From Roseiarcus sp031367195 (GTDB lineage: Bacteria > Pseudomonadota > Alphaproteobacteria > Rhizobiales > Beijerinckiaceae): 6,342 nt of DNA. Positions 5,965-6,342 of this stretch are shown here, piece after piece. Location of the stretch: contig JANLPL010000113.1 of NCBI GenBank assembly GCA_031367195.1, positions 1 to 6,342 of the forward strand. Reading direction: 5' to 3'. Positions within the stretch are counted from its first letter, which is position 1. The number at the start of each line of letters is the position of its first letter. Below the pieces are notes generated by a model, which was not told the origin of the DNA, did no database searches, and saw only the letters and a program-made list of their open reading frames with translations. The position numbers and the translations under genes were made by a program.

Positions 5965-6342
5965 ATGATAAAATCAAACTTGATCGGGATCGCGGATGTC
6001 GCGAAGCTCGGAAAGGTCAGCGTGGCTGCGGTAAGTAACTGGCGCGCCCGACATTCCGACTTTCCGGCACCGTCAGTCGAGCTGAAGTCAGGCCCGGTGT
6101 TCGACGATTTGCAGATAATGGATTGGCTAAACCGGAGAAGTGGAGTGATGCCGGTAACTATTTCTTTATTCAATAACAAGGGTGGCGTCGGTAAGACGAC
6201 GACGCTTTGGAATTTGTCAGTATCGCTCGCGGCAAAAGGAAAAAAGGTCCTCGTAATCGATTTTGATCCGCAATGTAATCTTTCTATTGCTTGCTTGGGG
6301 AGTGAAAATTTTGTCAAATGCCTAGAAAACTCGGCATCGTTC
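5965..6342 (+). CDS. ParA/MinD-type ATPase with N-terminal HTH (partial)
   Basis: The gene runs off the right edge; 126 residues are visible. Residues about 6-57 are a helix-turn-helix of the MerR/AlpA-like type (IGIADVAKLGKVSVAAVSNW, then ARHSDFPAP, then VFDDLQIMDWL). Residues 62 onward begin a ParA-family ATPase: beta strand VTISLFN, the deviant Walker A KGGVGKTT (72-79, with signature K72 and K77), helix, then the Walker A' block VLVIDFDPQCNLS (95-107, with D99 and D101). ParA proteins use ATP-dependent dimerisation on DNA or surfaces to position plasmids, chromosomes or complexes. Those with an N-terminal HTH usually also repress their own operon. The gene is about 48% GC against about 70% for the rest of the window, suggesting acquired DNA. 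No partner gene (ParB-like) is visible because of the cut. It could equally belong to a phage, an integrative element or a defence island. Confidence 0.85.
   Translation, partial: MIKSNLIGIADVAKLGKVSVAAVSNWRARHSDFPAPSVELKSGPVFDDLQIMDWLNRRSGVMPVTISLFNNKGGVGKTTTLWNLSVSLAAKGKKVLVIDFDPQCNLSIACLGSENFVKCLENSASF
6134..6150 (+). promoter_or_regulatory. possible internal translation start inside the ParA gene
   Basis: GGAGA (6134-6138) sits 9 bases before an in-frame ATG (6148-6150, codon 62). The ATG falls exactly between the HTH and the first beta strand of the ATPase, so initiation here would give an ATPase without the DNA-binding domain. Confidence 0.4.

Noticed and set aside
5949..6317. A 122-codon open frame on the minus strand at the right end
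   Set aside because: It is the shadow of the HTH-ParA gene, whose Walker A motif, ribosome binding site and start are clear on the plus strand.

Overview
The window reads as chromosomal DNA of a GC-rich alphaproteobacterium, most likely of the order Hyphomicrobiales (Rhizobiales); a polyhydroxybutyrate-storing methylotroph of the Methylocystis or Methylosinus kind would fit. Reasons: GC near 70% over most of the sequence, a short (about 207-residue) cofactor-dependent phosphoglycerate mutase, a PhaR-type granule regulator, a PAS-GGDEF-EAL protein with a degenerate GGDEF site, and an exact CtrA-type box (TTAA-N7-TTAA). The genus is inferred from gene content and style, not from any marker gene.

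Layout, left to right. Positions 42-1468 (minus strand) hold gpmA and, upstream of it, a class I SAM-dependent methyltransferase. A 91-base divergent intergenic region separates the methyltransferase from gloB (plus, 1560-2330), a complete glyoxalase II. A 98-base gap with the CtrA-type box and a possible promoter leads into a c-di-GMP protein (plus, 2429-4129) that starts at TTG. Its GGDEF site is broken (SGGKF) and its EAL site looks intact. It converges, with 3 bases between the stop codons, on phaR (minus, 4133-4711), the polyhydroxyalkanoate regulator. A 208-base divergent region follows, and then a PfkB-family sugar kinase (plus, GTG start at 4920). That gene runs through a nine-G tract into a tail that does not look like the family.

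Right after the kinase the composition drops from about 75% GC to about 48% (194 of the last 402 bases). There a different kind of gene begins: a ParA/MinD-type ATPase with an N-terminal helix-turn-helix, starting at 5965 and cut by the right edge of the window. Its promoter region carries two tandem 18-base units, each a TGTGA-N7-TCACA palindrome. A second well-formed ribosome binding site and ATG lie exactly at the HTH/ATPase junction (ATG 6148). This looks like the first gene of a mobile or accessory element with a self-regulated partition-like or ParA-based module, and it is the most interesting part of the window.

The host genes are central metabolism (gpmA), methylglyoxal detoxification (gloB), second-messenger signalling (the EAL protein), carbon storage (phaR) and sugar phosphorylation (the PfkB protein). 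They do not form a single pathway. No tRNA, rRNA, CRISPR array, insertion sequence or integrase was seen.
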